This document shows, piece after piece, positions 1-11,919 of a stretch of DNA of 64,000 nucleotides. The translations under genes and the position numbers were made by a program. Within the stretch, counting starts at the first letter, position 1, and every line of letters starts with the position of its first letter. The notes beneath the pieces were generated by a model. The model saw nothing but the letters and a program-made list of their open reading frames with translations, was not told the origin of the DNA and did not search any database. Origin of the DNA: an uncultured Oxalobacter sp. (GTDB taxonomy: Bacteria; Pseudomonadota; Gammaproteobacteria; Burkholderiales; Burkholderiaceae_D); assembly GCA_934277985.1 (NCBI GenBank), contig CAKQWF010000004.1:62001-126000 (forward strand), read 5' to 3'.

Positions 1-21
1 GATCGGTGTCTTGCGAGCCAT
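1..21 (-). CDS. fusA: Elongation factor G, N-terminal start only (partial)
   Basis: The reverse complement of the first 21 bases reads ATG followed by codons for ARKTPI, the usual first residues of betaproteobacterial EF-G. It lies 133 bases after rpsG on the same strand, as expected for the rpsL-rpsG-fusA operon. EF-G is the GTPase that moves tRNA and mRNA through the ribosome. Only seven codons are in the window, so the call rests on the N-terminus and on gene order. Confidence 0.85.
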
Positions 22-154
22 AATCTTTCCTAAAACTTTTTAATAAACAAAACCGAGCTGCATTTTTTCTGCAAATGCGCCCGGCCTGCCTGATATTTTC
101 CACGGACAGCCGCCTGAACAAACGTCATTTGACAGCCACCCTCTCATTCTCGAA

Positions 155-625
155 CTAGAAGCGGAAATGCGAGAAAGCCTTGTTGGCTTCTGCCATCCGA
201 TGAACTTCGTCACGTTTTCTCATGGCACCGCCGCGACCTTCTGCAGCCTCCATCAGCTCACCAGCCAGACGCTGCGGCATGGATTTTTCACTGCGTTTGG
301 TAGCCGCTTCACGCAACCAGCGCATCGCCAGTGCCATACGACGAACCGGACGCACTTCAACAGGAACCTGATAATTGGCACCGCCGACACGACGGGACTT
401 GACTTCGACCAGCGGTTTGCAGTTATTGACCGCCTGCATGAAAATTTCCAGAGGATCTTTTCCGGATTTACCTTCGATGATTTCGAATGCACCATAAATG
501 ATGTTTTCAGCGACCGACTTCTTGCCCGAAAGCATCAGCACATTCACGAATTTTGCAACATCCACATTGCCGAACTTCGGATCCGGCAGAATCTCGCGTT
601 TCGGTACTTCACGACGACGAGGCAT
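155..625 (-). CDS. rpsG: Small ribosomal subunit protein S7
   Basis: This 156-residue protein has the normal S7 length and begins [19 protein letters not shown], the typical start of the family. S7 nucleates the head of the 30S subunit by binding the 3' domain of 16S rRNA and lies near the E site. The gene is 88 bases after rpsL and upstream of fusA on the same strand, which is the standard str operon order. A GGAAA ribosome binding site precedes the ATG. In E. coli the rpsL-rpsG gap is where S7 binds to repress its own operon. A gap of this size here could play the same role, but I did not identify the binding structure. Confidence 0.98.
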   Translation of the reverse strand: MPRRREVPKREILPDPKFGNVDVAKFVNVLMLSGKKSVAENIIYGAFEIIEGKSGKDPLEIFMQAVNNCKPLVEVKSRRVGGANYQVPVEVRPVRRMALAMRWLREAATKRSEKSMPQRLAGELMEAAEGRGGAMRKRDEVHRMAEANKAFSHFRF

Positions 626-713
626 TTCTTTTCCTTTCTTTCTTCAGCTGAGTGCAAACACTCACGGTGGCCATCATGACACACCACTTACTCGATCACA
701 CGACCGACCCAGA

Positions 714-1097
714 TTATTTACTTGCCGCTTTGGCGCGTTTTGCACCGTATTTGGAACGAGCCTGTTTACGATCCTTGACACCCTGCGTATCGAGAGAGCC
801 ACGAACCATATGGTAACGGACACCAGGCAAGTCCTTGACACGACCGCCACGCAGCAGGACAACACTGTGTTCCTGCAGATTGTGACCTTCACCGCCGATA
901 TAGGAAATGACTTCAAAACCATTGGTCAGTCTGACCTTGGCAACCTTTCTCAATGCAGAGTTAGGTTTTTTCGGGGTTGTCGTATAAACACGGGTACATA
1001 CGCCACGCTTTTGCGGACAGTTTTCCAACGCAGGCGACTTGCTTTTTGCCTTGACAGTCACACGTGGTTGGCGAATCAATTGATTGATGGTTGGCAT
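714..1097 (-). CDS. rpsL: Small ribosomal subunit protein S12
   Basis: S12 is a decoding-centre protein of the 30S subunit. I place the start at the ATG giving [11 protein letters not shown], which yields 127 residues. The open frame continues 45 codons upstream, but that part is leader sequence and contains a hairpin. The streptomycin-critical region [12 protein letters not shown] has lysine at position 43, and the second loop [13 protein letters not shown] is also unaltered, so the sequence looks drug-sensitive. It is first in the rpsL-rpsG-fusA operon. The ribosome binding site is poor (GGA about nine bases upstream). Transcription probably starts near 1235 from the promoter at 1242-1270. 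Confidence 0.97.
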   Translation of the reverse strand: MPTINQLIRQPRVTVKAKSKSPALENCPQKRGVCTRVYTTTPKKPNSALRKVAKVRLTNGFEVISYIGGEGHNLQEHSVVLLRGGRVKDLPGVRYHMVRGSLDTQGVKDRKQARSKYGAKRAKAASK

Positions 1098-1123
1098 CGA
1101 TTTAATCCAACTAAGTAAAATTA

Positions 1124-1155
1124 CAGAAAAATCCCGACCATCCACAATGGCCGGG
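1124..1155 (-). terminator. Terminator-like hairpin inside the rpsL leader
   Basis: On the minus strand a 9-bp stem (CCCGGCCAT paired with ATGGTCGGG, one G-U pair, 5-base loop) is followed directly by ATTTTTCT. This has the form of an intrinsic terminator. It ends only 27 bases before the rpsL ATG and lies downstream of the promoter at 1242-1270, so it would be transcribed as part of the rpsL 5' leader. Attenuation of the str operon is the natural reading. Read-through control of rpoC transcripts is the alternative. Confidence 0.6.
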
Positions 1156-1241
1156 GACTCCATGGAAAAACTATCACCACAGGTTGTGCCACCGGAAAAA
1201 CGATCAGAACGATCATTATCCAAGCGCACCAAAGACTGCGG

Positions 1242-1270
1242 ATTCTAAACTGTCTCCTTGGCAAAGTCAA
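1242..1270 (-). promoter_or_regulatory. Sigma-70 promoter of the rpsL-rpsG-fusA operon
   Basis: The minus strand shows TTGACT (1265-1270), a 17-base spacer and TAGAAT (1242-1247). Both hexamers differ from consensus at one position. The predicted transcription start is near 1235, giving a leader of about 137 nucleotides before rpsL. Confidence 0.75.
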
Positions 1271-1329
1271 TTACTTCAACGACATACACCGTCTGACCAC
1301 GCCAAAAACAACAGGCACTGCTCTTGTTG

Positions 1330-1364
1330 TCTCAAATAGGCATGCCGCTATTTCACGACATGCC
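1330..1364 (-). terminator. Candidate terminator downstream of rpoC
   Basis: A 9-bp stem (GGCATGTCG with CGGCATGCC, one G-U pair, 8-base loop) starts 12 bases after the rpoC stop on the minus strand. It is followed by TATTTG, a weak U run, so termination may be partial. Confidence 0.45.
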
Positions 1365-1375
1365 CCCGTTCAACT

Positions 1376-4300
1376 TCAGGACTCCTGCTCAGGGTTTTCG
1401 CTGACGACATCGTGAACACTCTGTTGCTGCTCATGCTGCAACTGTTCCGCACGCTGCAAAGCTGCGCGCTCTTCCTGTTCCCAGATCGCTTTTTGCTTGC
1501 GCGCACGATGCATTGCCAGACCGGTACCGGCAGGAATCAGTCGACCAACGATCACATTTTCCTTCAGGCCTCTCAGGGAATCCTTCTTGCCCATGATAGC
1601 GGCTTCCGTCAGAACACGAGTCGTTTCCTGGAAGGACGCTGCCGAGATGAACGAATCTGTCGACAAGGATGCCTTGGTAATACCCAGCAAGACATTTTCA
1701 TAAGTTGCCGGACGTTTGCCTTCCGCGATGACGCGATCGTTTTCGTCCAGCAATTCCGAACGTTCGACCTGTTCACCCGGAATGTAGCAGGTATCACCGG
1801 CATCGACCACATTCACACGACGCAGCATCTGGCGAACGATGACTTCGATATGCTTGTCGTTGATCTTCACACCCTGCAGGCGATAAACGTCCTGTACTTC
1901 ATCGACGATATAGCGGGCAAGTGCCTCGATACCCAGCAAGCGCAAAATATCCTGAGGATCGGCCGGCCCATCGACGATCATTTCGCCCTTGTTGACGACC
2001 TGACCATCATGAACCAGAACCTGCTTGTCCTTGCCGATCAGGAATTCATGACGATTGCCATCCATGTCGGTGATTTCAAGACGCTGTTTACCCTTGGTTT
2101 CCTTGCCGAACGCAACTGTACCCGTCACTTCCGCCAGCATACCGGCATCCTTCGGAGAACGGGCTTCGAACAGTTCCGCGACACGCGGCAGGCCACCGGT
2201 AATGTCACGCGTCTTCTGCGATTCCGTCGGAATACGTGCAAGCACTTCACCGACAGAAACTTTCTGGCCATCCTGAACCATCAGCAGCGCGCCGACCTGG
2301 AAGCTGATCGTCACGGCATGTTCCGTACCGGCGATCTTGACTTCCTCGCCGTTATCATTGAGCAATTTGACCTGCGGGCGTGCCGAGCGGGTCGACGTAC
2401 CACGACGCTTCGGATCGATAACCACCAGCGTGGACAAACCGGTCACTTCATCGACCTGACGGGCGACAGTCACCCCTTCTTCCACATTTTCAAAGCGGAT
2501 CGTACCGGCATATTCCGTAATGATCGGACGGGTCATCGGGTCCCAGGTAGCCAGTACCTTGCCTGCCTTGACCGGCAAACCATCGTTGACCAGCAGGGTT
2601 GCGCCATACGGCACCTTATGACGTTCACGTTCACGACCGACATCGTCTGCAATGGTGATTTCACCGGAACGGGAAATCACGATCTGGTCACCCTTGTCGT
2701 TGGTGACATAACGCATGGCCGAAGTAAAGTGAATGGTACCGTTGGAACGTGCCTCGACACTGGAAGCCACAGCGGAACGCGATGCAGCGCCACCGATGTG
2801 GAAAGTACGCATCGTCAGCTGTGTTCCAGGTTCACCGATGGATTGTGCGGCGATCACACCGACGGCTTCGCCCGCGTTGACCAGCGTACCGCGTCCCAGA
2901 TCGCGACCATAGCATTTTGCGCACATGCCGTAACGGGTTTCGCAAGTCAGCGGTGTACGAACCTTGACTTCATCGATACCCAGACGTTCGATTTCCTCGA
3001 TCTTGTCTTCGTCAAGCAGCGTACCGGCTTCGTAAAGCACTTCGCGCGATTCCGGATTGATGATGTCGTTCGCGCAAACACGGCCCAGAATACGATCACC
3101 CAGTGTTTCGACGACTTCACCGCCTTCAATCAGCGCCTTCATGACAACGCCTTCATGCGTACCGCAATCGTCTTCGATAACGACCAGATCCTGTGTCACA
3201 TCAACCAGACGACGGGTCAGATAACCGGAGTTTGCCGTCTTCAGTGCCGTATCTGCCAGACCCTTGCGGGCGCCATGCGTGGAAATGAAGTACTGCAATA
3301 CATTCAGACCTTCACGGAAATTGGCCGTAATCGGCGTTTCGATAATCGAACCGTCCGGTTTTGCCATCAGGCCACGCATACCAGCCAGCTGACGGATCTG
3401 CGCTGCAGAACCACGTGCACCGGAGTCAGCCATCATATAAATCGAATTGAAGGATTCCTGTGTGCCGACCGTACCATCACGTTTGACGACTTCTTCCACT
3501 TTCAGCTGATCCATCATGGCCTTGCCGACGCTGTCACCGGTCTTGCCCCAGATATCGACCACCTTGTTGTAACGTTCACCGGACGTGACCAGACCGGAAG
3601 CATACTGCTGTTCGATCTGCTTGACTTCCTGTTCTGCGGTGGAAATCAGTTCGGTTTTCTGTTTCGGCACCAGCATATCGTTGATACAGATGGAAATACC
3701 GGCACGTGTTGCCAGCTTGAAACCGGACTGCATCAGATGGTCTGCGAACACAACGGTCGCACGCAAGCCGCATTTTCTGAACGACGTATTGATAAGACGC
3801 GAAATTTCCTTTTTCTTCAGCGGCGTATTCAGTACGGAGAACGGCAGACCTTCCGGCAGGATTTCCGAAAGCAACGCACGGCCGACCGTCGTTTCATAAC
3901 GAACCACTTTCTTGACGGTTTCACCGGAAATCGGATCCTTGACATAATCCGGCAGTCGAACCGTGATACGCGTCGCCAGTTCGACTTCCTTGTTGTCATA
4001 GGCTCGCTGGACTTCGGCGATATCGGCGAACATCATGCCTTCGCCCTTGCCGTTGATCTTTTCGCGCGTTGCATAGTACAACCCCAGCACCATATCCTGG
4101 GACGGCACGATGGATGGTTCGCCGTTGGACGGGAACAGAATATTGTTCGAAGACAACATCAGGGTACGCGCTTCGAGCTGTGCCTCGATCGACAACGGAA
4201 CGTGTACCGCCATCTGGTCACCGTCGAAGTCAGCGTTGAACGCTGCACAAACCAGCGGATGCAGCTGGATGGCCTTACCTTCGATCAATACCGGTTCGAA

Positions 4301-5608
4301 AGCCTGAATACCCAGACGGTGCAACGTCGGTGCACGGTTGAGCATCACCGGATGTTCACGGATGACTTCCTCGAGAATATCCCAGACGACCGGTTCCTGA
4401 AGTTCGACCAGACGTTTGGCGGCCTTGATAGTCGTGGCCAACCCCATCAGTTCAAGTCTGTTGAAAATGAACGGCTTGAACAATTCCAGCGCCATCAACT
4501 TCGGCAAACCACACTGGTGCAGTTTCAGCTGTGGACCGACGGTAATGACGGAACGGCCGGAATAGTCGACACGCTTGCCCAGCAAGTTCTGACGGAAACG
4601 CCCACCCTTGCCCTTGATCATTTCTGCAAGGGATTTCAACGGACGCTTGTTCGCGCCGGTCATGGCCTTGCCGCGACGACCGTTATCCAGCAATGAATCG
4701 ACCGCTTCCTGAAGCATACGTTTTTCATTGCGGGTGATGATTTCCGGAGCACGCAATTCCAGCAGACGTTTCAGACGATTATTGCGGTTGATGACACGGC
4801 GATACAGATCGTTCAGATCGGAAGTCGCGAAACGACCACCGTCCAGCGGCACCAGCGGACGCAATTCCGGCGGCAACACTGGCAGCACTTCCATAATCAT
4901 CCATTCCGGCTTGATTCCGGAACGCTGGAAAGCTTCGAGCACTTTCAGACGTTTTGCGTACTTCTTGATTTTGGCTTCCGACTTGGAATCCTTGAGTTCA
5001 TTGCGCAGCAATTCCGCTTCACGGTCGATATCGATCGAACGCAACAGCTCACGAATACCTTCAGCGCCCATGGAGGCGGAAAATTCGTCACCGTATTCCT
5101 CATATTTTGCCGCATAATCATCTTCTGACATGATCTGGCATTTCTTGAGCGGCGTCATGCCCGGATCGGTAACGACATAGGCTTCGAAATACAAGACACG
5201 TTCGATATCGCGCAACGTCATATCGAGCACCATACCCAGACGCGACGGCAGGGATTTCAGAAACCAGATATGTGCCGCCGGCGAAGCCAGTTCGATATGA
5301 CCCATCCGTTCACGGCGGACTTTCGCCAGCGTTACTTCGACACCGCATTTTTCGCAAATCACACCACGGTGTTTCAGACGCTTGTACTTGCCGCACAGAC
5401 ATTCGTAATCCTTGATAGGCCCGAAAATCTTCGCGCAGAACAGGCCGTCACGTTCCGGCTTGAATGTACGGTAATTGATCGTTTCCGGTTTCTTGACTTC
5501 ACCATAAGACCAGGATCTGATTTTTTCAGGGGATGCCAGACCAATCTTGATGGCATCGAATTGTTCATCTTGCTGAACTTGCTTGAATAGATCGAGCAGT
5601 GCTTTCAT
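1376..5608 (-). CDS. rpoC: DNA-directed RNA polymerase subunit beta'
   Basis: This is the largest subunit of RNA polymerase and carries the catalytic magnesium site. I chose the ATG giving [13 protein letters not shown] (1410 residues) because GGAGTG stands just upstream; the frame stays open 27 codons further. The N-terminal zinc finger is visible (CLCGKY...CEKCGVE). The catalytic motif NADFDGD falls at residues 458-464, so its three aspartates are 460, 462 and 464, the same numbers as in E. coli. The second zinc cluster ([13 protein letters not shown]) is also intact. The gene follows rpoB by 90 bases and ends the rplKAJL-rpoBC cluster. Confidence 0.98.
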   Translation of the reverse strand: MKALLDLFKQVQQDEQFDAIKIGLASPEKIRSWSYGEVKKPETINYRTFKPERDGLFCAKIFGPIKDYECLCGKYKRLKHRGVICEKCGVEVTLAKVRRERMGHIELASPAAHIWFLKSLPSRLGMVLDMTLRDIERVLYFEAYVVTDPGMTPLKKCQIMSEDDYAAKYEEYGDEFSASMGAEGIRELLRSIDIDREAELLRNELKDSKSEAKIKKYAKRLKVLEAFQRSGIKPEWMIMEVLPVLPPELRPLVPLDGGRFATSDLNDLYRRVINRNNRLKRLLELRAPEIITRNEKRMLQEAVDSLLDNGRRGKAMTGANKRPLKSLAEMIKGKGGRFRQNLLGKRVDYSGRSVITVGPQLKLHQCGLPKLMALELFKPFIFNRLELMGLATTIKAAKRLVELQEPVVWDILEEVIREHPVMLNRAPTLHRLGIQAFEPVLIEGKAIQLHPLVCAAFNADFDGDQMAVHVPLSIEAQLEARTLMLSSNNILFPSNGEPSIVPSQDMVLGLYYATREKINGKGEGMMFADIAEVQRAYDNKEVELATRITVRLPDYVKDPISGETVKKVVRYETTVGRALLSEILPEGLPFSVLNTPLKKKEISRLINTSFRKCGLRATVVFADHLMQSGFKLATRAGISICINDMLVPKQKTELISTAEQEVKQIEQQYASGLVTSGERYNKVVDIWGKTGDSVGKAMMDQLKVEEVVKRDGTVGTQESFNSIYMMADSGARGSAAQIRQLAGMRGLMAKPDGSIIETPITANFREGLNVLQYFISTHGARKGLADTALKTANSGYLTRRLVDVTQDLVVIEDDCGTHEGVVMKALIEGGEVVETLGDRILGRVCANDIINPESREVLYEAGTLLDEDKIEEIERLGIDEVKVRTPLTCETRYGMCAKCYGRDLGRGTLVNAGEAVGVIAAQSIGEPGTQLTMRTFHIGGAASRSAVASSVEARSNGTIHFTSAMRYVTNDKGDQIVISRSGEITIADDVGRERERHKVPYGATLLVNDGLPVKAGKVLATWDPMTRPIITEYAGTIRFENVEEGVTVARQVDEVTGLSTLVVIDPKRRGTSTRSARPQVKLLNDNGEEVKIAGTEHAVTISFQVGALLMVQDGQKVSVGEVLARIPTESQKTRDITGGLPRVAELFEARSPKDAGMLAEVTGTVAFGKETKGKQRLEITDMDGNRHEFLIGKDKQVLVHDGQVVNKGEMIVDGPADPQDILRLLGIEALARYIVDEVQDVYRLQGVKINDKHIEVIVRQMLRRVNVVDAGDTCYIPGEQVERSELLDENDRVIAEGKRPATYENVLLGITKASLSTDSFISAASFQETTRVLTEAAIMGKKDSLRGLKENVIVGRLIPAGTGLAMHRARKQKAIWEQEERAALQRAEQLQHEQQQSVHDVVSENPEQES

Positions 5609-5698
5609 CTTTTCACTCCAATTGGGTGAGAACTGCGGCCAAAAATTCTGTACCGGACAAGGTGGCCAGGCGCCCTGTCCAGTCGTCAACTCGCTTGC

Positions 5699-8600
5699 CT
5701 AGTTACGTTCCAGATCGATATCGATACCCAGGGAACGGATTTCCTTCACGAGCACATTGAAGGATTCAGGCATACCTGCGTCGATGACGTGATCCCCCTT
5801 GACCAGATTTTCATAAACTTTCGTCCGGCCTGCAACATCGTCGGATTTCACCGTCAGCATTTCCTGCAATACATACGATGCACCATAGGCTTCCAGTGCC
5901 CAGACTTCCATTTCGCCGAAACGCTGGCCGCCGAATTGCGCCTTGCCGCCCAACGGCTGCTGCGTAACCAGCGAATACGGACCTGTCGAACGTGCATGCA
6001 TCTTGTCATCGACCAGATGGTGCAATTTCAGCATATGCTTGTATCCGACCGTCACCGGACGTTCGAACGGTTCACCGGTACGGCCGTCATACAGGGTGAC
6101 CTGGTTCTTCATTTCCGTCATGCCCAGTTTCTTGGCAATATCGTCCGGATAGGCCAGATCCAGCATACGGCGGATTTCTTCTTCATCGGCGCCATCGAAA
6201 ACCGGCGTAGCAAACGGCACACCATCCTTCAGGTTTTCCGCCAGCGTCAGCACTTCCGCTTCCGTCAGGCTATCCAGATCTTCCGGCTTGCCGCTGCTCA
6301 GATAAATCTCTTTGAGGAACGCGCGGATATCTTCGACTTTACGTTTGGCCTGAAGCATTTCACCGATACGCAGCCCCAGACCTTTCGATGCCCAACCCAA
6401 ATGGGTTTCCAGAATCTGACCGATATTCATACGTGAAGGAACGCCCAACGGATTCAACACGATATCGGCCGGCGTACCGTCGGCCATATACGGCATATCC
6501 TCGATCGGGACGATCTTCGAGACAACGCCCTTGTTGCCGTGACGACCTGCCATCTTGTCGCCGGGCTGCAAACGACGTTTGACCGCCAGATAAACCTTGA
6601 CCATCTTCTGCACGCCGGGCTGCAATTCATCACCCTGCGTCAGCTTCTTGCGTTTTTCTTCAAACGCCAGATCGAACTGGTGACGTTTTTCCTCGATCGA
6701 ATCCTTGATCGCTTCCAGCGCATTGGCGGTTTCTTCGTCGGCAGGACGGATATCGAACCAGTGGTATCTTTCCAGATCCGACAAATATTCCTGCGTGATT
6801 TCAGCACCGCGAGCCAGTTTCTTCGGACCGCCGTTGACTTTCTTGCCGATCAGAAGCTTGCTCAAACGCTGGAATGCATCCCCTTCCACAATACGCATCT
6901 GGTCGTTCAGATCGATACGATAGCGTTTCAGTTCGTCATCGATAATCTGCTGGGCACGTTTGTCGCGAACCAGACCTTCACGCGTGAAAACCTGAACGTC
7001 GATAACGGTACCGACCATGCCGGACGGAACACGCAACGACGTATCTTTCACATCCGATGCCTTTTCACCGAAAATCGCACGCAGCAATTTTTCTTCCGGC
7101 GTCAACTGGGTTTCGCCACGCGGCGTCACCTTGCCCACCAACACGTCACCTGCCTCGACTTCCGCACCGATATAGACGATACCGGACTCATCCAGACGGG
7201 CAAGCTGGTTTTCCGCCAGATTGGAAATATCGCGAGTGATTTCTTCAGGTCCCAGCTTCGTGTCACGTGCCACAACCGAGAGTTCCTCGATATGGATTGA
7301 CGTATAACGGTCATCCTCGACAACCTTTTCGGAAATCAGGATCGAGTCTTCATAGTTAAGACCGTTCCATGGCGTAAACGCAACCAGCAGATTCTGGCCG
7401 AGTGCCAGTTCACCCAGATCCGTCGATGCACCATCCGCGATCACATCCCCCTTGGCGATACGGTCGCCGACCTTGACGATCGGACGCTGGTTGATGTTCG
7501 TATTCTGGTTGGAACGGGTATATTTGATCAGATTGTAAATATCGACACCGACTTCACCAGCCTTGGCTTCCTCATCGTTGACACGAACGACGACACGGCC
7601 TGCATCAATATAATCAACCACACCACCTCTGACCGCCTGAACAGTCGTGCCGGAGTCCACCGCTACCGTCCGTTCGATACCGGTACCAACCAGCGCTTTC
7701 TGTGGCCTCAGACACGGAACGGCCTGACGCTGCATGTTGGCACCCATCAATGCACGGTTTGCGTCATCATGTTCGAGGAACGGAATCAGCGATGCAGCGA
7801 CAGAGACGATCTGACCCGGAGCGACATCCATGTACTGGACACGTTCCGGTGATACCAGAATGGTTTCACCTGCCTCACGAGCGGAAACCAGTTCATCCAC
7901 CAGCATCCCGTTTTCGATCTTGCTGTTTGCCTGCGCGATGATATAGCGACCTTCCTCGATCGCGGACAAATATTCGATCTGGTCGGTCACATGACTGTCG
8001 ACGACCTTGCGATACGGAGTTTCCAGAAAACCGTATTCATTCAGGCGCGCGTAAAGTGCCAGTGAATTGATCAGGCCGATATTCGGGCCTTCCGGTGTTT
8101 CGATCGGGCAGACACGGCCATAATGGGTCGGATGCACGTCACGCACTTCAAAGCCTGCACGTTCGCGGGTCAAACCGCCAGGACCAAGTGCCGATACACG
8201 ACGCTTGTGTGTAATTTCAGACAGCGGATTGGTCTGATCCATAAACTGCGACAACTGCGACGATCCGAAGAATTCGCGAATCGCTGCGGAAATCGGTTTG
8301 GAATTGATCAGATCATGCGGCATCAGATTGTCGGTTTCAGCCTGTCCCAGACGTTCCTTCACAGCGCGTTCCACTCTGACCAGACCGGCACGGAACTGGT
8401 TTTCAGCCAATTCGCCGACACAGCGGACACGCCGATTGCCAAGATGGTCGATATCGTCAATTTCACCGCGACCATTGCGCAATTCAACCAAAATCTTGAT
8501 GACCGACAGAATATCGTCATTGGACAACGTCATCGGCCCTGTCAGCTCATCACGTCCGACGCGGCTGTTGAACTTCATCCTGCCGACTGCGGACAAGTCG

Positions 8601-9802
8601 TAACGTTCCTCGTTATAGAACAGCCCATTGAACAACGCTTCAACGGATTCTTCGGTCGGCGGTTCGCCAGGACGCATCATGCGGTAAATGGCGATTCTCG
8701 CGGCCATCTGATCGGCTGTTTCGTCCATGCGAAGAGTCTGGGAAATATAAGCCCCCTGATCCAGATCATTCGTATACAACGTCTGGATTTCGGAAACACC
8801 TGCTTCACGCAGGCGATTCATGACATCTTCCGTAATTTCATCATTGGCCCGTGCGATGATCTCGCCGGTATCCTGATCGACGATATTTTTGGCCAGCGCA
8901 CGCCCGTACAGGAAATCTTCTGGCACGGAAATCCGCTTGATACCCGCCGCCTCGATATCACGAATATGACGTGCATTGATACGTTTATCCTTTTCGACCA
9001 GTACCTTGCCGTCTTTGCCCAGAATATCGAAACGTGCGATTTCGCCACGCATACGCGATGGAACGAATTCCATTTCAGCGCCCTGTGGACGCAGCAGGAA
9101 ATCGTCAAATACGAAGAAATTTTCCAGAATTTCTTCAGATGTCATGCCAATGGCCTTGAGCAGAATCGTCACTGGCATCTTGCGACGGCGGTCGATACGG
9201 AAGAACAGAATATCTTTCGGATCGAATTCGAAATCAAGCCATGAACCGCGGTAGGGAATGATTCGTGCGGAAAAAAGCAGTTTTCCGGATGAATGCGTCT
9301 TGCCCTTGTCATGTTCGAAAAAGACACCCGGCGAACGATGCAGCTGCGATACGATGACACGTTCCGTACCGTTGATGACAAAGGAACCGGTTGCAGTCAT
9401 CAGGGGCAATTCACCCATATAGACTTCCTGTTCCTTCATTTCCTTGACTACAGGTTTGGTCGGCGATTCCTTGTCCAGAATCACCAGACGAACCTTTGCC
9501 CGCAACGGTGACGCCAGAGTCAGGCCTCGCTGCTGGCATTCCTTGACATCGAACGGCGGATCACCCAATGTATAGGAAATAAACTCCAGTCTCGCGAAAC
9601 CGTTATGCGAGACGATCGGAAAAATGGACGTAAACGCAGACTGCAAGCCTTCGTTCTTGCGTTTCAATGGAGGGACATCGGCTTGCAGGAATTTTTCATA
9701 AGATTCAAGCTGTGTCGCCAGCAAAAAGGGAACTTGGTGAACATTATCGCGCTTTGCAAACGATTTGCGGATGCGCTTCTTCTCAGTAAATGAGTAGTGC
9801 AT
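5699..9802 (-). CDS. rpoB: DNA-directed RNA polymerase subunit beta
   Basis: This is the second large subunit of RNA polymerase, 1367 residues from the chosen ATG ([18 protein letters not shown]). A GTG two codons upstream is possible, but GGAG is well spaced for the ATG. The rifampicin-binding region ([16 protein letters not shown]) begins near residue 514 and shows the usual sensitive-type residues. The C-terminal part includes the conserved [21 protein letters not shown] block that packs against beta'. The gene follows rplL after about 200 bases without another gene, which is typical for this cluster. Confidence 0.98.
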   Translation of the reverse strand: MHYSFTEKKRIRKSFAKRDNVHQVPFLLATQLESYEKFLQADVPPLKRKNEGLQSAFTSIFPIVSHNGFARLEFISYTLGDPPFDVKECQQRGLTLASPLRAKVRLVILDKESPTKPVVKEMKEQEVYMGELPLMTATGSFVINGTERVIVSQLHRSPGVFFEHDKGKTHSSGKLLFSARIIPYRGSWLDFEFDPKDILFFRIDRRRKMPVTILLKAIGMTSEEILENFFVFDDFLLRPQGAEMEFVPSRMRGEIARFDILGKDGKVLVEKDKRINARHIRDIEAAGIKRISVPEDFLYGRALAKNIVDQDTGEIIARANDEITEDVMNRLREAGVSEIQTLYTNDLDQGAYISQTLRMDETADQMAARIAIYRMMRPGEPPTEESVEALFNGLFYNEERYDLSAVGRMKFNSRVGRDELTGPMTLSNDDILSVIKILVELRNGRGEIDDIDHLGNRRVRCVGELAENQFRAGLVRVERAVKERLGQAETDNLMPHDLINSKPISAAIREFFGSSQLSQFMDQTNPLSEITHKRRVSALGPGGLTRERAGFEVRDVHPTHYGRVCPIETPEGPNIGLINSLALYARLNEYGFLETPYRKVVDSHVTDQIEYLSAIEEGRYIIAQANSKIENGMLVDELVSAREAGETILVSPERVQYMDVAPGQIVSVAASLIPFLEHDDANRALMGANMQRQAVPCLRPQKALVGTGIERTVAVDSGTTVQAVRGGVVDYIDAGRVVVRVNDEEAKAGEVGVDIYNLIKYTRSNQNTNINQRPIVKVGDRIAKGDVIADGASTDLGELALGQNLLVAFTPWNGLNYEDSILISEKVVEDDRYTSIHIEELSVVARDTKLGPEEITRDISNLAENQLARLDESGIVYIGAEVEAGDVLVGKVTPRGETQLTPEEKLLRAIFGEKASDVKDTSLRVPSGMVGTVIDVQVFTREGLVRDKRAQQIIDDELKRYRIDLNDQMRIVEGDAFQRLSKLLIGKKVNGGPKKLARGAEITQEYLSDLERYHWFDIRPADEETANALEAIKDSIEEKRHQFDLAFEEKRKKLTQGDELQPGVQKMVKVYLAVKRRLQPGDKMAGRHGNKGVVSKIVPIEDMPYMADGTPADIVLNPLGVPSRMNIGQILETHLGWASKGLGLRIGEMLQAKRKVEDIRAFLKEIYLSSGKPEDLDSLTEAEVLTLAENLKDGVPFATPVFDGADEEEIRRMLDLAYPDDIAKKLGMTEMKNQVTLYDGRTGEPFERPVTVGYKHMLKLHHLVDDKMHARSTGPYSLVTQQPLGGKAQFGGQRFGEMEVWALEAYGASYVLQEMLTVKSDDVAGRTKVYENLVKGDHVIDAGMPESFNVLVKEIRSLGIDIDLERN

Positions 9803-10001
9803 GGACACTCCATGAGTGGCTGAAGGATGGAAAATTCAGTTTTGTGCTCTGGTCTCCGGACCAGACGCATAAAACTCAAATTTCAATTCCAGCGTGCTAA
9901 GCAAGCTATTTCACGAAACACAATTAAGTCAAAGCCGAATCGCCCATGCAGGCGATTCAGCAATGACTCGAATACTGCAAAAACTGTCGGCAAAACCGAA
10001 A

Positions 10002-10382
10002 TTACTTGATTTCGACTTTTGCGCCAGCTGCTTCCAGTTTTTTCTTGGCTTCTTCTGCGTCAGCCTTGCTGACACCTTCCTTGACCGGCTTCGGTGCGGA
10101 ATCAACCATATCCTTGGCTTCCTTCAGGCCCAGACCGGTGATTTCACGAACAGCCTTGATGACTGCAACCTTGTTGGAACCGAATTCGGACAGAACAACG
10201 GTGAATTCGGTCTGTTCTTCAGCAGCAGCACCACCTGCAGCAGCACCGCCTGCAGGACCAGCAACAGCCATAGCGGCAGCAGAAACGCCAAATTTTTCTT
10301 CGAATGCCTTGACCAGGTCATTCAGTTCCATAACGGACATCGCGCCAACGGCTTCCAGGATGTCTTCTTTGCTAATTGCCAT
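10002..10382 (-). CDS. rplL: Large ribosomal subunit protein bL12 (L7/L12)
   Basis: This 126-residue acidic protein has the two-domain L7/L12 layout. An N-terminal dimerisation helix is followed by an Ala/Gly-rich hinge (residues about 36-55) and a C-terminal domain that recruits translational GTPases ([21 protein letters not shown]). L12 dimers bind L10 to form the ribosomal stalk. The gene is 85 bases after rplJ on the same strand, and AGGAG precedes the ATG. It is probably made in excess over L10, as in other bacteria, but nothing in the sequence measures this. Confidence 0.98.
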   Translation of the reverse strand: MAISKEDILEAVGAMSVMELNDLVKAFEEKFGVSAAAMAVAGPAGGAAAGGAAAEEQTEFTVVLSEFGSNKVAVIKAVREITGLGLKEAKDMVDSAPKPVKEGVSKADAEEAKKKLEAAGAKVEIK

Positions 10383-10467
10383 GTAAAACTCCTAAATTTT
10401 TTGTTAAATACAATATTCGGTACATGCGAGCGACAAGTACGGACATGATCCGCACAAAACAGGCCTA

Positions 10468-10971
10468 TCAGGCCGCTTCTGCTTCCGCTTCTTTTTTCTT
10501 TGCCAGCGCAGCCAGCCCACGAGCAAAGCCCGAAACAGGTGCCAACATAACGCCCATAAGCTGAGAGAGCAAAACTTCACGACTCGGAATGCTGGCCAGT
10601 GCAGCGACACCAGCTTTGTCGAGCATCTTTCCGGCATAGCTGCCGCCCCTGATGACCAGTGCTTCATTGCGCTTTGCAAAGTCCTGCACGACTTTGGCGG
10701 CGGCAACGGCATCCTTGGAAATGGAATAAACCAAAGGACCAGTCATTTGAGGAGCAAGATCAGCAAAAGCCGTCCCCTCTACAGCACGACGTGCCAGCGT
10801 ATTCTTCAGAACACGCATATACACGCCGTTTTCACGTGCCTTGGCACGCAGTTGCGTCATGTCACCAACCTGGATACCACGATATTCGGCCAATACAATC
10901 GTCTGTGCTTCAGCGATCTGTGCACTGACTTCTGCAACTACGGCCTTTTTGTCATTCAGATTGAGACCCAC
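10468..10971 (-). CDS. rplJ: Large ribosomal subunit protein uL10
   Basis: L10 anchors the L12 stalk to 23S rRNA. I place the start at GTG 10971 ([19 protein letters not shown], 167 residues). A TTG two codons upstream is open, but the GGAGG motif lies only six bases before the GTG and directly abuts the TTG. The length and the N-terminus match Oxalobacteraceae and Burkholderia L10. A long structured leader with an L10-type layout lies upstream, which suggests autoregulation by the L10-L12 complex. Confidence 0.96.
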   Translation of the reverse strand: MGLNLNDKKAVVAEVSAQIAEAQTIVLAEYRGIQVGDMTQLRAKARENGVYMRVLKNTLARRAVEGTAFADLAPQMTGPLVYSISKDAVAAAKVVQDFAKRNEALVIRGGSYAGKMLDKAGVAALASIPSREVLLSQLMGVMLAPVSGFARGLAALAKKKEAEAEAA

Positions 10972-10979
10972 GGTCAACC

Positions 10980-11160
10980 TCCAAAAATGATACCCGTCTT
11001 CCGGGCATCGGTTCGAACACGGTGTCCAACGTTAGGAGTTCACTACAGGCATACGCCCTGAAACTGCAAAACTGTTTGGGTTCACCATCTACGCTGGGTT
11101 GTCTTTTAACAGTCCGCAAACTTCATCCGGACTGCCCAGCGGTCTTTGATTGTCCATGCC
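10980..11160 (-). promoter_or_regulatory. Candidate L10 leader RNA upstream of rplJ
   Basis: About 250 bases separate rplA from rplJ with no gene. On the minus strand this leader includes AGATGGTGAACCC and later AGTGAACTCC, resembling segments of known L10 leaders, which bind L10-(L12)4 and repress rplJL translation. The placement is typical. I could not fold it fully by eye, so the boundaries are approximate. Confidence 0.5.
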
Positions 11161-11177
11161 GGGTAACCCCGGCATGG
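11154..11177 (-). other. Perfect 10-bp hairpin between rplA and rplJ
   Basis: CCATGCCGGG and CCCGGCATGG form a perfect inverted repeat with a four-base loop. No U run follows, so it is not a standard terminator. A second short hairpin (ACCCGG, six T, CCGGGT on the minus strand) lies at 11190-11207, just after the rplA stop. The pair may be an RNA processing or stability element between the L11 and L10 transcription units. Confidence 0.6.
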
Positions 11178-11222
11178 CCCAAAGTCATTACCCGGAAAAA
11201 ACCGGGTCTATTATTATATCAC

Positions 11223-11918
11223 TCAGGCAGCGATCGATGCCTGATCCACACGGACGCCGGCTCCCATCGTGGAAGACAGCGAAACCTTGCGAATATACGT
11301 TCCCTTGCTGCTGACCGGTTTGGCCTTGTTCAGCGCGTCGATCAACGCTACCAGGTTCGTCTTCAGATCGGCATCGGAGAACGACTTGCGACCGATTGTC
11401 GCATGAATGATGCCTGCACGATCGGTTCTGTACTGAACCTGACCAGCCTTGGCGTTCTTGACTGCCGTTGCGACATCCGGCGTAACCGTACCAACCTTCG
11501 GGTTCGGCATCAGACCGCGAGGACCCAGAATCTGACCCAGGGAACCGACAATACGCATGGTGTCCGGAGATGCGATAACGACGTCAAACGGAATATCGCC
11601 ACCCTTGATCTGAGCGGCAAGATCTTCCATACCGACAACATCGGCACCTGCGGCCTTGGCCTGTTCAGCCTTTTCACCAGAAGCGAATACGGCTACGCGC
11701 ACCGTCTTGCCGGTACCGGCTGGCAACACAACGGAACCACGAACGACCTGATCGGACTTCTTCGGATCGACGCCCAGCTGAACGGCGACATCAATGGATT
11801 CATTGAATTTTGCCGTTGCGAATTCTTTCAGCAGTGCCAGCGCTTCATCTAGCGGATACAGTTTGCTGCGATCAACCTTTTCCTGAAAGGCACGTACTCT
11901 CTTGGATGCTTTTGCCAT
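11223..11918 (-). CDS. rplA: Large ribosomal subunit protein uL1
   Basis: L1 forms the mobile stalk on the E-site side of the 50S subunit. The chosen ATG gives [15 protein letters not shown] and 231 residues, the normal length. The open frame runs 16 codons further upstream, but that part overlaps rplK. The conserved [15 protein letters not shown] motif is present. The gene starts one base after the rplK stop, so rplK and rplA are very likely translationally coupled. In other bacteria L1 represses this pair by binding the mRNA. Confidence 0.98.
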   Translation of the reverse strand: MAKASKRVRAFQEKVDRSKLYPLDEALALLKEFATAKFNESIDVAVQLGVDPKKSDQVVRGSVVLPAGTGKTVRVAVFASGEKAEQAKAAGADVVGMEDLAAQIKGGDIPFDVVIASPDTMRIVGSLGQILGPRGLMPNPKVGTVTPDVATAVKNAKAGQVQYRTDRAGIIHATIGRKSFSDADLKTNLVALIDALNKAKPVSSKGTYIRKVSLSSTMGAGVRVDQASIAA

Positions 11919-11919
11919 C

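Noticed and set aside
1412..4696. A 1094-codon open frame on the plus strand opposite rpoC
   Set aside because: It is fully antisense to a complete, motif-rich rpoC and has no recognisable domains. Long antisense frames arise from strong codon bias in highly expressed genes.
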